A DNA stretch of 64,000 bases from Telopea speciosissima (Eukaryota > Streptophyta > Magnoliopsida > Proteales > Proteaceae), in NCBI RefSeq assembly GCF_018873765.1, contig NC_057926.1, forward strand, positions 49,901,043-49,965,042, in the 5' to 3' direction. The position numbers were made by a program, and so were the translations under genes. Shown here piece by piece: positions 12,153 to 25,062 of this stretch (within the stretch, counting starts at the first letter, position 1; the number at the start of each line of letters is the position of its first letter). The notes under the pieces are model-generated. The model ran no database searches. It was not told the DNA's origin and was given only the letters and a program-made list of their open reading frames with translations.

Positions 12153-12984
12153 ATACACAGAGATGGAAAAAATTGCAGAAAACCGAACAATTAAACAATA
12201 TCTGTCTTTATCTAATATGTTGGGATTATTTAAAAAACCATGTAAAGGTACTTTACCTGCAACTCTTCATCTCCTTCGTAGCCGATAAGTTTCCTTCGTC
12301 GTCCTCAACCTCAAGCAAGTGTCCCTTACCACTGCAACTCATAAACTGCCTGGAATCTTCTAGTTTCTATTTCTTCATCTGAGAGAGAGAGAGAGAGAGA
12401 GAGAGTGTGAGTGAGTGTGTTGATCATCCGATGCCTTAACAGAAAAGCAGTAGTAGTTTAATGGTGTGTGGCAGTGAAATAACTGCGGTTGACAAGACTA
12501 GACAATGACAAATATATTAAATGAACTCTTACTTTCCACCACTGTAGCAATTCAGACACAAAATTAAAAAGTGTGTAAATTTATTATCAACTTTTAGTGT
12601 TTTGTGTTATTATATTATCAATTTTGTTGCTATTAAATTATGTTTAATTGAATGAAAATCTTGTTTTCGATAACTTTATAATATGATGCATTATTGTATT
12701 TATAGAATGATGTATATGTCTATATATATCCGTATTTTTATTTACATAATAATCGTATTAAACACATACTATATCATTGTCATGCAATTTTATTACGTTG
12801 GATTTTTGAAAAATATTATTGTCGTTTGATCTGTTTAATTATCGTACGTATCTTTACCCGTTTTAATGTTATTCCCAAACTTACTATGGTTGGGACCATT
12901 GGTCATTTTTATCGTCTGTAGCAAGTCAAGTCTTTTTTGGAATAAGTGTTGGTCCTTCGTGGGTCCCTTTTGGGCCCTTGTGGG

Positions 12985-13403
12985 TAGGCTTGTAAACGGA
13001 TCGGATTCGGCTCGGATATAGATAGGATATTTCCTGGTCGAATACGGATACCTCTAAACGGATTCGGATGGATTCAGATGCGGATCAAATTCGGATTTTT
13101 GACCATCCGTTTACACCTCTGCCTTGTGTAACCCGAACCTTCCTCCCCCTAGTGGATACAATTCACTCTCAATCCATAATTTTATATCATGATTCTCTTC
13201 TCCTCATATTCTAGAACTTGTTGAATCTACAAAAACCCTCAAGATCGTTATTTACTTAATTTTTTAAAATTAAGTATTTGGATTCGGATTTTTATTGGAG
13301 TATTTGGATTTTTTTTTAGATATCTCTAATCGAATACGGATGCCCCTAAACGGATCTGAATGCGGATCGAATTTGAATTTTCGATTATCCATTTACAGCC
13401 CTA
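12985..13403. mobile_element. hAT-like non-autonomous element, family B (419 bp)
   Basis: The ends are TAGGCTTGTAAAC and TTTACAGCCCTA, with a perfect 8-bp duplication CTTGTGGG at 12977-12984 and 13404-13411. The interior matches the inverse of the element at 53345-53890, including the unrelated-looking middle with AGTGGATACAATTCACT, so the two are the same composite element in opposite orientations. Confidence 0.88.
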
Positions 13404-13499
13404 CTTGTGGGTTTATTGCCCTGACTTGGTTCTTTCGTGGGTCTATCCCTAATGCCCTCCTTGTGGGTCACCCCTAGTGGGCTAAATTCTAACACAATA

Positions 13500-13980
13500 T
13501 ATATAATAAAATAATAATGCAATAGAATTTATAAAAGGTGCACACATCATGACTATCAATCAATGTCACCATTTGGATGCACATCAAGCCAAACAGAGAA
13601 AATCTATTCTCAAGACACTAATGATGGCCCTTTTGGCCAAACTGATATTTTATTTTTGGAGAAACAAGAACCATACCTAGTTGCGTGGCTATGTGGCTCC
13701 TGTGCCTACACACACACAAAAGCACACAAAAGTACAGAGCTACCCCCATGAAACGGCAAAAATTTCGTCCAGATTGATGCTTGTGTGCTCACTCCCAAAT
13801 CCCAATGTCTTGAATATACATGCAAGCTCTAGAGGCCCAGTCAAGAATCTCTTTTCTTAATTTTTACATCAAGATTAAACGACGAAATCAATGGTGCAAG
13901 GAGCTTTTATAATGGTACCACCATTTTCTCAAATTTTTGGTATTCAAGCCTTTTCTATTTTCTTGAAAAACCTCCACTGA
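13500..13980. repeat. Dispersed repeat block B, third copy, with an insertion
   Basis: It matches 8820-9045 and 10530-10800 on both sides of a ~190-bp segment (about 13660-13850) that is absent from the 10.5 kb copy. That segment contains CACACA-rich and CCCCCATGAAACGG sequence like the family C MITEs. Confidence 0.55.
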
Positions 13981-14451
13981 ACTTAAAATAATAATAAAAA
14001 AAGATTTTACATGCTACATAGTCTTAAACATTTTGCTAGGGTACGTAAGATTTAATTATTGTAAAACTTTTCAGGTATAAACAAATGAGGCCTAAAAAAA
14101 GTTGGGATTTTGAATCTTATGTGATTTTTCTGTTAGGTTTTGTGTCTGTATTCTGTAGTGGTTTACATAGTTATTATTGGGTTTGTATATGTTGGGGTTA
14201 AATTTTGGATTCATTACATTTCTATTGTGTTTTGTTTCTTTTTTATACACTTCACTTAAATAACTTTTAAGAACAAGACAAGATGCAATTGAAAGTAATT
14301 GTCTAAGACCTATGTATGTATTGCAATCTAATTATCGAACCCTAATATAGAGTTTGATAGAGAACAAAACATAGATAATACAGATAAAGTTAGGCCAGAA
14401 TCTATTAGAGACAGAGAATTGCACACTTAACTCACATTCTCCTAAGGATTT

Positions 14452-14559
14452 GGATCCTCTGCTGCCGCCTGCCCGTGCAGCCATTTCAGGCAATGGGTAG
14501 GGTGGTCATTTCGCTCCTGCCTATGTGAGGCCGCATGGGTAGGCGACAGCAGAGGATCC
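14452..14559. mobile_element. BamHI-ended foldback element (108 bp)
   Basis: Inverted arms GGATCCTCTGCTGCC and GGCGACAGCAGAGGATCC enclose a short GC-richer middle. Related elements are at 31564-31839 and 32445-32604. It has no coding potential. Confidence 0.75.
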
Positions 14560-15595
14560 GATGCCTCTCATAATAATGTAAAAAAAGTTTAGTTTTGGGA
14601 AAGGGAAACAAAAGCGAAAAAACCAAGCCATGCAAGCATGCAAAGTCCATAATGGACATGAATTTGGCTCTCCTCCAATTGTGACGGAACTTAGAGAATC
14701 TAACCTAACAAAACAAGGAGGATTTTGATCATTTCACAAGGGGCCTACTTGTATAAATTCCACATGAATCATCTGAGCTGTTACAATAATTTTCATTGGT
14801 ATCCATTATCTGGAATAAAAAAGAAATTATTTATCGCTCGTCATACATGCCATGCGATAAAGTTAGAAAGGCCTACCGCCTACGCAATCCCCACACTTGT
14901 ACGAGACTTTAAGCACAGAATTCTAACGACGCTGATTCTTTACCGTCTAGTCTGTCTCCCTGTTATGCAGGCAGGCAGTGAGCGGGGCGGGGCGGGGCGG
15001 GGCCGGGTGAGTGGCGCAAAGGATACAAACCTGCACCTCTTTTCTCTTGTAGAGAACATGGACTATTCCTTGACAGCAATTACACTTCCCTGGGTCTCTT
15101 TATCATTCATGTTCCGAGCCTATGATATCACATCAAGTGTTCTGTAAAATCCAAGGTACTAACCTCGTCCCCCTCCCTCCTAATTTTCCTTTATGTGATT
15201 CTGGATTTTTTGATGATTTTTTCATTTTGAAATTCCTTAAATTTTGATGATTTCTGTTCATCTCGAAGTTCTTTGGTAGATGGTAGTGATTTTCCATTTT
15301 TGTTTAGAAGTAAGTGCCTATATCGTTTAAACTCTGTTTTCCGTCCATGGGTGGGATACTCAGATTGAGTATAAGACTTTCATCAGCGAAGAAGGGGAGA
15401 AAAGGGGGCAGAAGTGAGAGGGAGGCAGGGGTGAAGGGGGCGGGGACAGGGCCGAAGGTGGAGGGAGTGGGTAGGTTGGGGCAGCTCTGAATGGTATTCA
15501 AACATTTATATTAGTTTAAGCAACTAGAATCACCATAGTTTGATCAAGCCTCCCTGTTTACATTACATTCAGTATTTCTGTCAAACCCTAAATTT
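14560..15595. other. Gene-free stretch downstream of RDR1
   Basis: This stretch holds a GGGGC-repeat run near 14978-15005 that could form a G-quadruplex, and a purine-rich block at 15390-15480. Short open frames look accidental. The RDR1 3' UTR probably extends into it from the right. Confidence 0.45.
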
Positions 15596-18500
15596 TTACA
15601 CATCTAAATAGTTTTTCCCAGTCAAAACATACAACAAAACAAGCAACATCAGTAATTTAATTAACCGAATCAACTGATTCTGAAACCATCTGCAAATTGG
15701 CATTCCAGCAATGATAAATGATGTGACCTTCTTCTGATGCTGCTTCTCCTTCTTGACCTCTATAAGCTTGTCATAGATGCACCATGGAAGACTCAGGAAA
15801 TGATCCCTATTCATTCCCTCACTGTGGCGTCCCCAATAATCAGGATGATATGTTACATGATACCAAGCTGATGCCTTAGCATTTACCTCATCAGGAGATG
15901 AATCTTCCCCAAGTCCCTCATTAAACCTTCTCCTTGCCTCCTCCTTTAAAGACTTAACTGCCAATCTGATTGCCTCTACATCCCATTTCTTAGTGAATGG
16001 TTTCGCCATCTTTGTGATACTACCACTGAGGATCTCTGCCTCATTTTTGATCCCATAATAATCCATTAGGTTTCCCAATTTAGAATCATACTCACCTTTG
16101 TATTGGTAAGCATCATTGATGTAATTCTCAAAGCCATCAACCTCCATGTCAGTGTCATAAGATCTTCTTGCCACCTCCCGAGTAAATCTTATAAAAGACG
16201 TGTCTGTGTCTGATGATTTGTCTTTTATCTCTCTATATAGTTTTCCAATCACTCCCGGCGATTCATAGGTTGGTTTGTCAAGTTTTTCCATGAAATCTGG
16301 ATATTCCTTGACATGTAGATGACCTGGAATTTCTGCTGGTACACCGGTCTTTGGGAAATCGACGGCAATTGAGTGTAGCCTTGCAAGCTCTAAACATTTT
16401 TTGTTTTCTGCCTTGTTTGGTTCCTTATCAGCAAACACTTTGTGAGCATTTGCAATCATTCCAAGCCTTTCATTGAAAATGTAGTTTGTGAAATACTCTT
16501 CAACTTCCTGTAACAGAAAAGGGTAATGCTTAGAGAACATAGTCAGATTGTATTGTAGAAGCTCACATAGCTTCAGTTGAATAACCATGAGAGAGAATTC
16601 TCTAGAAACATATCAAAAGTGAAAGTAAGAAAGAGAAAGTAAAAATATTAAGAAATAATATATAGAGAGAGTTGAGATTTTTTGATAAAATAAACTATGC
16701 ATTAGATGAAACTCATTTGATGGAGATCCAAATTTCCAAGGCATTAGTCAATCCTTGTAGGAACCATGAGTACAGGTTGCTATTTAAAAATCATACTAGG
16801 AAAACTCCATGGTAAGCACTGCATAAAAGAATAAGCAAAAACCAGAATTTTAGATGAAGAAGTACTAAAGAATTTCAGAAGAACACCATGCATCCTATCA
16901 TGGAAGACTAGTACCTCAATCGTAACGTCATGGTCCTGGTAAGAAGGTAGTGCTGCAAGATAGTCCATGGGTTCGATTTGACGAGGTGGAATAAGTGCAG
17001 GGTCCCAACTTACAAAATATATATCTCCATCTAAATCACTCCCTGAACATTCATCTGGGTGTGGTCTAAAACCACAGTTCAGAAATTATTAAAAGTCAGA
17101 TTTAGAGAAGGAATAGTTGAGATTTATACAGACGTTTAAATCAAAGTAATGAAATAAGAGCAAACTATTTATAAAAGAAAAAAAAAGTAAATAAAGCCTA
17201 AAACTCTTATGTTTTGATAGCAATTGTTTAGGAGTGGCTGCTATAAAAACATTCAAAAAATAAAGCCCGAAACCCTTCTGTATTGATAACAATAGATTAG
17301 GAGTTTCTGCTATAAAAACATTCAAAACTGTCCAAATATTTCAGTGTTTATAATAAAACCCAAGTTATAAGAAAACAGAGAAGGGGGGGGGGGGGGCAAA
17401 AACTCAGGTACAGCTACATCTGGGATAGTATGAACTATGATTTGATATAAGTCAAACTAAGATCCTGATTGAGATCACAAAAATATCACAGACCCAGTAT
17501 AGTTGAAAGTTAACAGAATAAAACATGTAAAATGTCCCACCTTGCTCCTTTTTGTGGGAAAACAACGCAATCCACCATATGGTGCAATGCTGGGACATCA
17601 ATGGCACACAAAACACGCACATCACCAGGATGCAAGCATGGGTTTTTAGCAACAATTACCTTTCCCTTAACAATACATTTTTGCTGGTCTGATTCATTTC
17701 TGCCAAACTTAAAAAGGGAATTATCATGAAACTGTTTATGCCCAATGCTAGAAACTTGGACAAATACTTGCCCATATTCCAAGGTTCGAGTTTCATCCAG
17801 ACATCCCATCAATGATCTTCCATATGGAACAAATACCCTTGTCTTTGTTCGCAGTTCTTCAAGCTTTTCTGCTCGGATTGCTTGTAGCATCATTGAAAGG
17901 AATGGTTCAGCACTAGGCTTATAGCCACACATCAACATTTCCTTGAGAACATTACTGTTTTCACCTGGAAACATCAGCTCTAATACTTTCTGTGCCTTTA
18001 ATGGATGGGTTAGAATAGCATCCAGTTCCTCTATAGCCTGCCTTTGCTTCTCTTGAAAAATATGATCTTTGACTCCAAGTGTTGATAAAAGAGTGATTAT
18101 CTGACGATTGAGGAAACAAGGCTGATACTTGCTCCATGTCAGAACACCTAGTTTTGTGTTCTGTGATTCATACTTACACATGCTCTTTCTCAAGGATAAT
18201 TTCATTGCAGACGTAGGATCTACAGCCACAACACCCTTGTAACCACCATATCTTATTTGAAAGGCAGATGGAGTAGAACTTTTTAAGTCACACTTCATTG
18301 CAACTTTCCTTGCAAAATCGGCAGAAATTTTACCAATACCATCTGAGAAAACATACTTCATCTGTCCTCTTTCCAGCTCTATATCAGGGATAATTTCAAA
18401 TTCATGTTTATAAATTTGAAGACTTTCCTTGGAAGAGCTGAAAGATTGACCCAATCTAGCAGCATATTTTGCCACATTTCTTATTTTACGAAAATCACCC

Positions 18501-21426
18501 ATCCATTCTCTGATCTTTGCTGCCGTAAGCCCATCATCTGTTTTAGCAAACATCCATGTAGAACTACCACGCATCTGACTTGTTGAGAAGGCAAGAAAAT
18601 CAAACCTCTTTTCTCCAATAACTATGCCATTTCTTAAAGTAGAAAGTATCCTGTTATAAATTCCAGTATGCCTTTCTTCGCTGGTAGAAAACTTATGTGG
18701 AGATAAATCTGTTGAACGCATTTGATCCAAATTCTCATCAACAAAAGTTACACGAATGAAATTATCAATGTACTTAGGGTAGTTACGTAGCACATGATTT
18801 GAAAGATTAAGCTCTGGACCCCGAAAGTACACTTTACTAGGGGTTATTTGAACCCTGCGAACATATACCAAGCCGGCATTCAAGGAAATTGCAGGGGAAC
18901 TAGGAATACCATTGGATCTGTGGTATCTTTCATATTGCTCACGGAGCCACTCAATAGGTTCATAACAGCATTCTTTTAAATGATACATTTTCTCCAAAGC
19001 ATGCTCTATGTAGTTAACTGGAACAAAAGAAGGGTGAACCAACTTGAAAAAATTGGCATCAAGTGTTGGCCCTGCAAGGCATCCATTCTGAACCAAGGAA
19101 CAAACCTTAAACAGGATTTCAAATGGGAATCTGTGCAACTCAGGAACATCAGGAGGTCCAACAATAGGGACTAGATCCAAATTATTGGAAAATGATGATC
19201 CAGTCTTCACGATGAACTGACCTATATCTTCTTCATAGTTGACAAAGTATTTTTTAAAATCTGGAAGTGCAGAGCTGTATGGAAGCTCCAAACACATGGC
19301 AGAAGATTGTCCAATACCACATGAACGAGTAAAATCTGTTGCTCTATCCCACAGATAATCTGAACCATCCTTAAAATAGTTTAAATTGGGATCAAACATA
19401 AGCTCAGAAGAGGATACAGGTTTCTTATAGATCCGAGGAACACCAAGCACCTGGAAGTTGAAGAAGTTAAGTCATCTGTCTTCACTAACATGCTTTGTGA
19501 AATATTATGAACATGCAGAGCAGTTATGTTATGTTTGGACTACATGACCTTGCAGTAAAAATGGTAAATTTCAAGCAGCATTTTGGAGTCAAAATCTCAA
19601 GCCAATGAGGTAGTAAAAAATTGTATTACATTGATTGCAAACTTAAAACAAGCATTGCTTGCATTCAATTCTACACGATGTACAAAATTTATGTATGAAT
19701 TACAGTACAACATGGTAAGTGTGTTTTTAACTTTTTATAATTTACTACTACTTTTGAACACAGGTTGTTAATCATTAACCCCCCCCCCCCCCCCCCAAAA
19801 AAAAAACCTACAGATTGGTAACCAAAGAATAATGCAATATATCAGTTCCTTATGAAAGCGTTGGCAAAAGAGAATTGAACCCTGCTTGAAGCAGTGGAAT
19901 TCTAGCAGACATGAAGAAGCCAATTCTCTTCACAATGGTAGGACTCGATGTAGCGAAGAAGAATACAAGGTTAACAGATTAACACCAGAAGAATAGGAGA
20001 TTAAAGAATCTGATAAAACTTCTTGGCATCCCAAGTTTCTTTGATACATCCAAATTCCAAATCAGAAAATAGGAAAGACATTACTGAAAACAAAAAGATT
20101 CAAAGCCCGATTAATAAATATCAACCTAATGGTCAGATCATCAATTACATCTGAGAATGATTGTCAGGAATGGAGAACTATACTGTTGCAAAGAAGATTA
20201 CTAGATTAACAGAGTAACACCAGAAGAAAAGGAGATTAAAGAATCTGATTAAACTTCTTGGCATCCCAGGTTTCTTTGATACATCCAAATTCCAAATCAG
20301 AAAATAGAAAAGACATTACTGAGAACAAAAAGATTCAAAGTCTGAGTAATAAATATCAACCTAATGGTCAGATCATCAATAACAGCTGAGAATGATTGTC
20401 AGGAATGGATAATATACTGTTGCAAAACAGATTCAGAGGGAGCTTTTGTGAGCATGGTAATTTGGTCTTACAGGTATATATTGAGGCAATAACCTGTGTT
20501 TATCCACATTAACCAATCAGGTAGGCCTAGCAAAATCAATGTATATGGGCTCATAGGATTTCATATTGATCTCAGACATTGATTGAAATATCATATATAA
20601 GAATTCACTATCAATATAGATAGATCTATAAATTTGTGTATCAACCAATACAGATTTTTTGGTTATGTTTGAGATCAGGCACACACAATTCCAATTGCAA
20701 AAGTAAGATCACATCCACTAGCAGAATACATTAATTCCAGAATCACTTATTATCACCACATAAGCCACTAAATCATTAGGAAACAAGACTAATTAATTAC
20801 ATAGAAATAGAACTAAATTGCAATCTAATCAGGAACAATGACATAAAATCATGATCAAACAGAAAAAAGCAGCAATATTGAAACTGCATCCCAGATACCT
20901 GAAGTAGTATAAACTTTTGTCTCTGTTGATCATTTGGACAACGAAGCTGGATTTTCCTTATGTCCTCATAAAAGAGTTCAAGTTTATATTCTACACCACA
21001 ATAAGACAGGAAGAAGTATATTTTCTCCATTTCAAATCCAAATTTCACCACAACATCCTTCCCTCTGTAGAGAACAGAGAATTGGTCACCTGAAACTTGA
21101 CAACCAAAATGCAATCTTGTATGCTCCAAAGTGAGAATCGAAAGCCTTGGCTCGGTAACTATATCGCGTTCATCCCAAACCTTAAGAATAGAATTTCCAT
21201 ACTTCAAGTGCCCATTAACCAAAGAGGTTATAAGTTCAGCACTGTTAGTAGTTGTGAATTGCACATTAGCATAAGCAAATGTCTTCTTATCTTGCCTTTG
21301 ATTCTTGACTTGCCCAATTTTAAGCACATAAACAGTTCCAGTGCCAGTGTGACCCTCTAGAAATGTCTTAACCTCTTTCACAGTCACATTAGAAGGGAAC
21401 CCAGAAAGATGAATTGTCCTCCCCAT
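15596..21426 (-). CDS. RDR1: RNA-dependent RNA polymerase 1, four coding exons
   Basis: Spliced as complement(15596..16507, 16915..17065, 17541..19450, 20899..21426), giving 1166 residues; GT-AG junctions and phases agree. It copies single-stranded RNA into double-stranded RNA that feeds Dicer-like enzymes in antiviral silencing. The N-terminus (MGRTIHLSGFPSNV) is the RRM-like domain of the RDR1 class. The RdRP core follows, with FSDGIGKIS, YGGYKGVVAVDP and the catalytic DLDGD at 823-827 within CSGSDLDGDIYFVSWD. The C-terminal part keeps WYHVTYHPDYWG and the family-like ending MNRDHFLSLPWCIYDKL. The tail after KKEK is ~45 residues, hydrophobic and unlike the family, so the true end may use another splice site near 15716 or be altered. 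An in-frame TTG precedes the ATG; the ATG is chosen because MG-TI is the family start. The gene looks functional by sequence. Confidence 0.95.
19955..20430. repeat. 235-bp tandem duplication in RDR1 intron 1
   Basis: Two copies offset by 235 bp share TAACACCAGAAGAA, TTCTTGGCATCCCA and ATGATTGTCAGGAATGGA at about 90 percent or better. A poly-C/poly-A tract (19779-19806) lies just downstream on the plus strand. Confidence 0.9.
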
Positions 21427-21445
21427 ATCCTCCAAGTAATCCAAA

Positions 21446-21695
21446 CTACAGTTCCATGTAATGAGATTTAATGAGTATGAGAAACAAGATCATTCAAACT
21501 CCAAAGCATTAATCAATAAAATATGGAAAAACCCATGTTCTGTAACCATTACAGAGAACAATAAAGATAGAATCACAACTTGAAACTTCAGAAAAAGAGT
21601 GTACATTTCATCATATTTGGAAGACAGAAACAAAGAAGCGCGCATAAGAACATTCCATACTCAAAACCCATTTCCTGAAACATAATAAAACTCAC
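21446..21695 (-). other. RDR1: Putative 5'-UTR intron of RDR1
   Basis: Reading on the minus strand, GAG|GTGAGT at 21698-21691 is a strong donor and CTGTAG| at 21451-21446 an acceptor 20 bp before the ATG. RDR1 genes commonly have an intron in the leader. No transcript evidence is available here. Confidence 0.5.
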
Positions 21696-21699
21696 CTCA

Positions 21700-24465
21700 A
21701 AGGTCTCAAAGTTCCACCAGAGGTTTGAGGTTTAGTTCAAACCACAATGAGCTGAGAGATGCTTTCAAGGAAAAGGAATGTAATCTTTCTATTACAAACC
21801 ATCGTTGAAAGATAGGAACAAGGAACAACACCCACTTATCACCTTCTGGTGTTACTTTATTCCTTCTGTTTCCATTTGGGATTTTTATTTTAGAGACTTC
21901 AGACTTGAGTTGAATTGAATCCTCCCATGAGAACACCACCGGATTAGAATCTTTTAATGATGTGGTCCCACAATATGTCCAGCTAGAGCTTCAGTAAAGG
22001 ACACGTAGTTCCACTCCCATTCTTGTTCTCCTTTCTTTCTTTCTTTACTCCATTCTTTTGCTCTTTTTAAGTCAATCAAAGTCTTCGTCGTAGTCTCATT
22101 TCATGGAGGAATGACTTTGTGGGTCCCATTTCTTTCATATTCTAACATGTTTTGAGTTCATTGGAAATTTCGCATTCATCCAAGCAAGATTTGAAGTAGG
22201 ATCTACTTGAAATGAATGAATAAGGAAAACTACAAGATTATTCAATATTGGATTTGAGTTTATCAAATTATCCATCGAATCTTTTATTTAGTTAAAGGGT
22301 ATGAGATCCCTGTTTGGTTGCATGGTTGATTTGTCCTCTACATTAGTGTCTGGGCCAATCGAGGAACGTGTCTGGATATCAATCCAAAGAGTAGAGGTGT
22401 CATTTCATTAAGCCCTTTGAGAGGGTGTAGGGGATGCCACTAAGCAGGGATTTTTTTCTAGAAAATAGATGGATATTACAAAACTATCCAAAATAGCAAT
22501 CTTGTAGGAATTGGTGGAGAAAAGCAGAGTGGAGGAGATTACATACCAAAAAACAGAAGTTGGGTGTGAGTAATTTGGTAAATCCAAACACAATATTGCA
22601 TAATCGTGTAATTTTCCCAGATGAATATCTGATAAAAGTGAAATCCATAGATCCAACGATCCACGCTTATCATCAAATATGACCCAATCATTTATTTTAC
22701 ACATGGACTTCATTATCCCATCCTTCTAATTCTTTATTTATTTATTTTTTTTCGGATAAAGATTTTTTCTACTCATAGAGGACGGTTCACCCTCCACCCT
22801 AGGGTTTGCAAATCCCTTCCAGAGTTTTGATATGTTTCAAAATAACTTCTCGATACCTATTCCTGCCCTCTCCAACCCCACGGTGAATGGATCCCATTAA
22901 TCGTAGATGGAGGGAAACTCGATCTGTTTTTTATTTTTTATTTATTTTTAGGTAGAATCCCATCCTTGCATCTAAAGTAAGTGTTTGTTATAATCATCTG
23001 AGACTGGGCCCACCTACCATAGGCCGTAGACTTTCTTTTCTAGTTCGATTCCTCTCTTTTTTGTCACTACTCATTATACGTATAGTACGATAGATCTAAG
23101 AAATTTCGATAGGTAATAATATTGGGGAGAAGCATTGTTGGGAGATCAATGGCCATGGAGAGATGAAACTTAGCCACCAAGTAAAGCTCCTCATCGTACG
23201 TGTGGGGCCATGTCCTTGACAATGGATAATATTCATTTTTAATGTTCAGACGATGAAAGGAGGGGGTAAGGATGAAACTCATGAATGATGATAGATCTTT
23301 AGGCTATGTTTGGTATATAAAATAAGGGAAAAACAACACTTGCCTGGTCACGTGGTCAGTTTGGTTCCTACGTCTACACATAGTACTGCCTTGTCCCCAT
23401 AAAAAGGTGAAAATTCCATTTAGATCAATGCTTGTAAGTGTCCTATCATTGGTCAACGTACGTATGCAGACTATGGAGGCTCAGGCAACATTCTCTCGTC
23501 AATAAAATAATTAATGGTGTTGTATAAGGAATGCATATCAAACATATTTTTATTGTTTTTTATTTTAATTCTCAAAACAAATGCACGACCTAGAGTGCAC
23601 TTCAAGAATGTATACCAAATGCAGTCTAAGAAAATTCCCTCAAAAGCAAGGTTGATCGATTGTGTGGGGGGCTTACATTGTCTATAAGGGATATTTTATC
23701 TTTTCATTCAAGGAAATGAGGGGGTAGGGTTTAAGGAGATTGAGTTTTAAGAAAAGGTTTTCAAAGCCAACGGTAAAGGATACACTAGCACGCTTTCTCT
23801 ATATCACTCATCCTCACATGAAATGACCTATCCTTTGTTGTATTATACTAGGAACTTAACTCCTGGTTGTACCCTTAGATTTTATTAAAATAAGGAGATA
23901 AAAAGAAAACAATGGGAGGAGAGACATAACCCGCCTTACCCCTAACCCAAGACCTTATGTCCTTATCAAGGTCATACATAGACAATAAAGACAAATAAAA
24001 AAAATCTTCCCAATACAAAACAAAAACAGGAAACTATATATAATGCAGCTATACAAGGTTAGAAGAGTTAACTTTACCTTCAAACCGCCTGCTCCTTATG
24101 TATATGAAATGACCTATTTGCTCCTTATGTATAAAACCATTTCATCGCTTCTCATTGGTGTGCTCTCTATACTGCTGTGCTTAGAGAACCGTCTCTTTTT
24201 ATTTATTTATTTAATATTTAATCTTGTCCCTTGAGGCCTTGTAACAAAGTTTCGATTGAATACACAAACACAAGGAAGAAACCAAGCAAAAAATTATATA
24301 TGAACACGAGAAATTTAACTTAGATTGGCTTAAATACCTATATCCACCCAAAAAGAGAATTTTCACTAGCCAACAAAAAAACTCTACACCACTCCCCAGC
24401 TCACTATAAGATCTCCTTTGGTTGTCCCTAGTGTTTTACCCTTAGAGACAATATATAGGTTAGAG
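21700..24465. other. Upstream region of RDR1 and gene-free DNA
   Basis: This contains the RDR1 promoter side and AT-rich DNA. Short frames at 21706-21939, 22408-22713 and 23067-23282 have no recognisable features. I see no RNA gene or clear transposon. Confidence 0.4.
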
Positions 24466-24535
24466 ATATAAATGGATAGTCAAAAATCTGAATTTGATTC
24501 ACATTCATATCCGACAATATCCAAATTCATCATGT
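24466..24535. mobile_element. Terminal piece of a hAT family B element
   Basis: TTAGAGATATAAATGGATAG followed by CAAAAATCTGAATTTGAT matches the left end of the element at 53345-53890. It directly abuts the RDR1-like fragment. No matching right end with a convincing duplication was found; TAGCCCTCTAA near 24773-24783 is a weak candidate. Confidence 0.55.
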
Positions 24536-24632
24536 AAAATGTCTCACCTTGATCCTTTTTGTAGGAAAACAATGCAATCCCCCATATGGTGCACTGGTGG
24601 GATATCAATAGCATGCCATACACTCACATATC
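24531..24632 (-). pseudogene. Duplicated RDR1 fragment spanning the exon 2 end and its splice donor
   Basis: About 100 bp match 17524-17627 at roughly 85 percent, including the end of RDR1 exon 2 (the VDCVVFPQKG region) and bases of the following intron with the GT donor. Because intron sequence is included, it is a genomic rather than mRNA-derived copy. Nothing else of RDR1 follows. It lies about 3 kb upstream of the parent gene in the same orientation. Confidence 0.8.
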
Positions 24633-24965
24633 TGTATTCTTTCCAGTTTTCTGATACAAATTCAGGAGAACTCAATCCCATAAATCGGCTTACAAGACCA
24701 TATCAACATACATCGAATCATAGGGAGAAGATATTAAATTCTAGTTTGGAAGGTAAAGTTGTAAAGACCTTAGCCCTCTAATTTAAATTTTTATTTCCAA
24801 TTATAAGGAGAAGATATTAAATTCTAATTTGGGCCATCAAACGGGTTCGAAAAGAGTAGAATCAGACTCAGTTTAAGGTTGTGGATGACTGGGTGGTATG
24901 AGAAGTGTGGACCTGGGCCCTAGTAAAAGAGTTCACATGATCAGAATAAGAGTGTCCGGGTGAAC

Positions 24966-24968
<3 letters not shown>

Positions 24969-25059
<91 letters not shown>
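24969..25059. repeat. (TA)n microsatellite, about 45 units
   Basis: An uninterrupted alternating TA tract. It is self-complementary and likely to be length-variable. The long Tyr-Ile frames across it are artefacts. Confidence 0.97.

Positions 25060-25062
<3 letters not shown>

Larger units (their letters stand above)
11240..12226 (+). pseudogene. ndhH: Chloroplast ndhH fragment in nuclear DNA (NUPT)
   Basis: The protein [18 protein letters not shown] with DCEPILGYL, then MEKIAENRTI after an interruption, is the N-terminus of plastid NAD(P)H dehydrogenase subunit H. In the plastid these parts are contiguous. Here they are split by a foldback element at about 12008-12152, and the start region is split by a hAT element at 11286-11869. 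The ~40 bases left of that element (ending ATGACTGTA) look like the plastid ndhA-ndhH junction and resume as GTACCAGCTACAAG after it. Substitutions and a degraded 3' end show it is non-functional. The flanking plastid extent is uncertain. Confidence 0.85.

Noticed and set aside
14978-15005. GGGGC run as a replication or regulatory element
   Set aside because: A simple-sequence run with G-quadruplex potential only; nothing around it supports a function.
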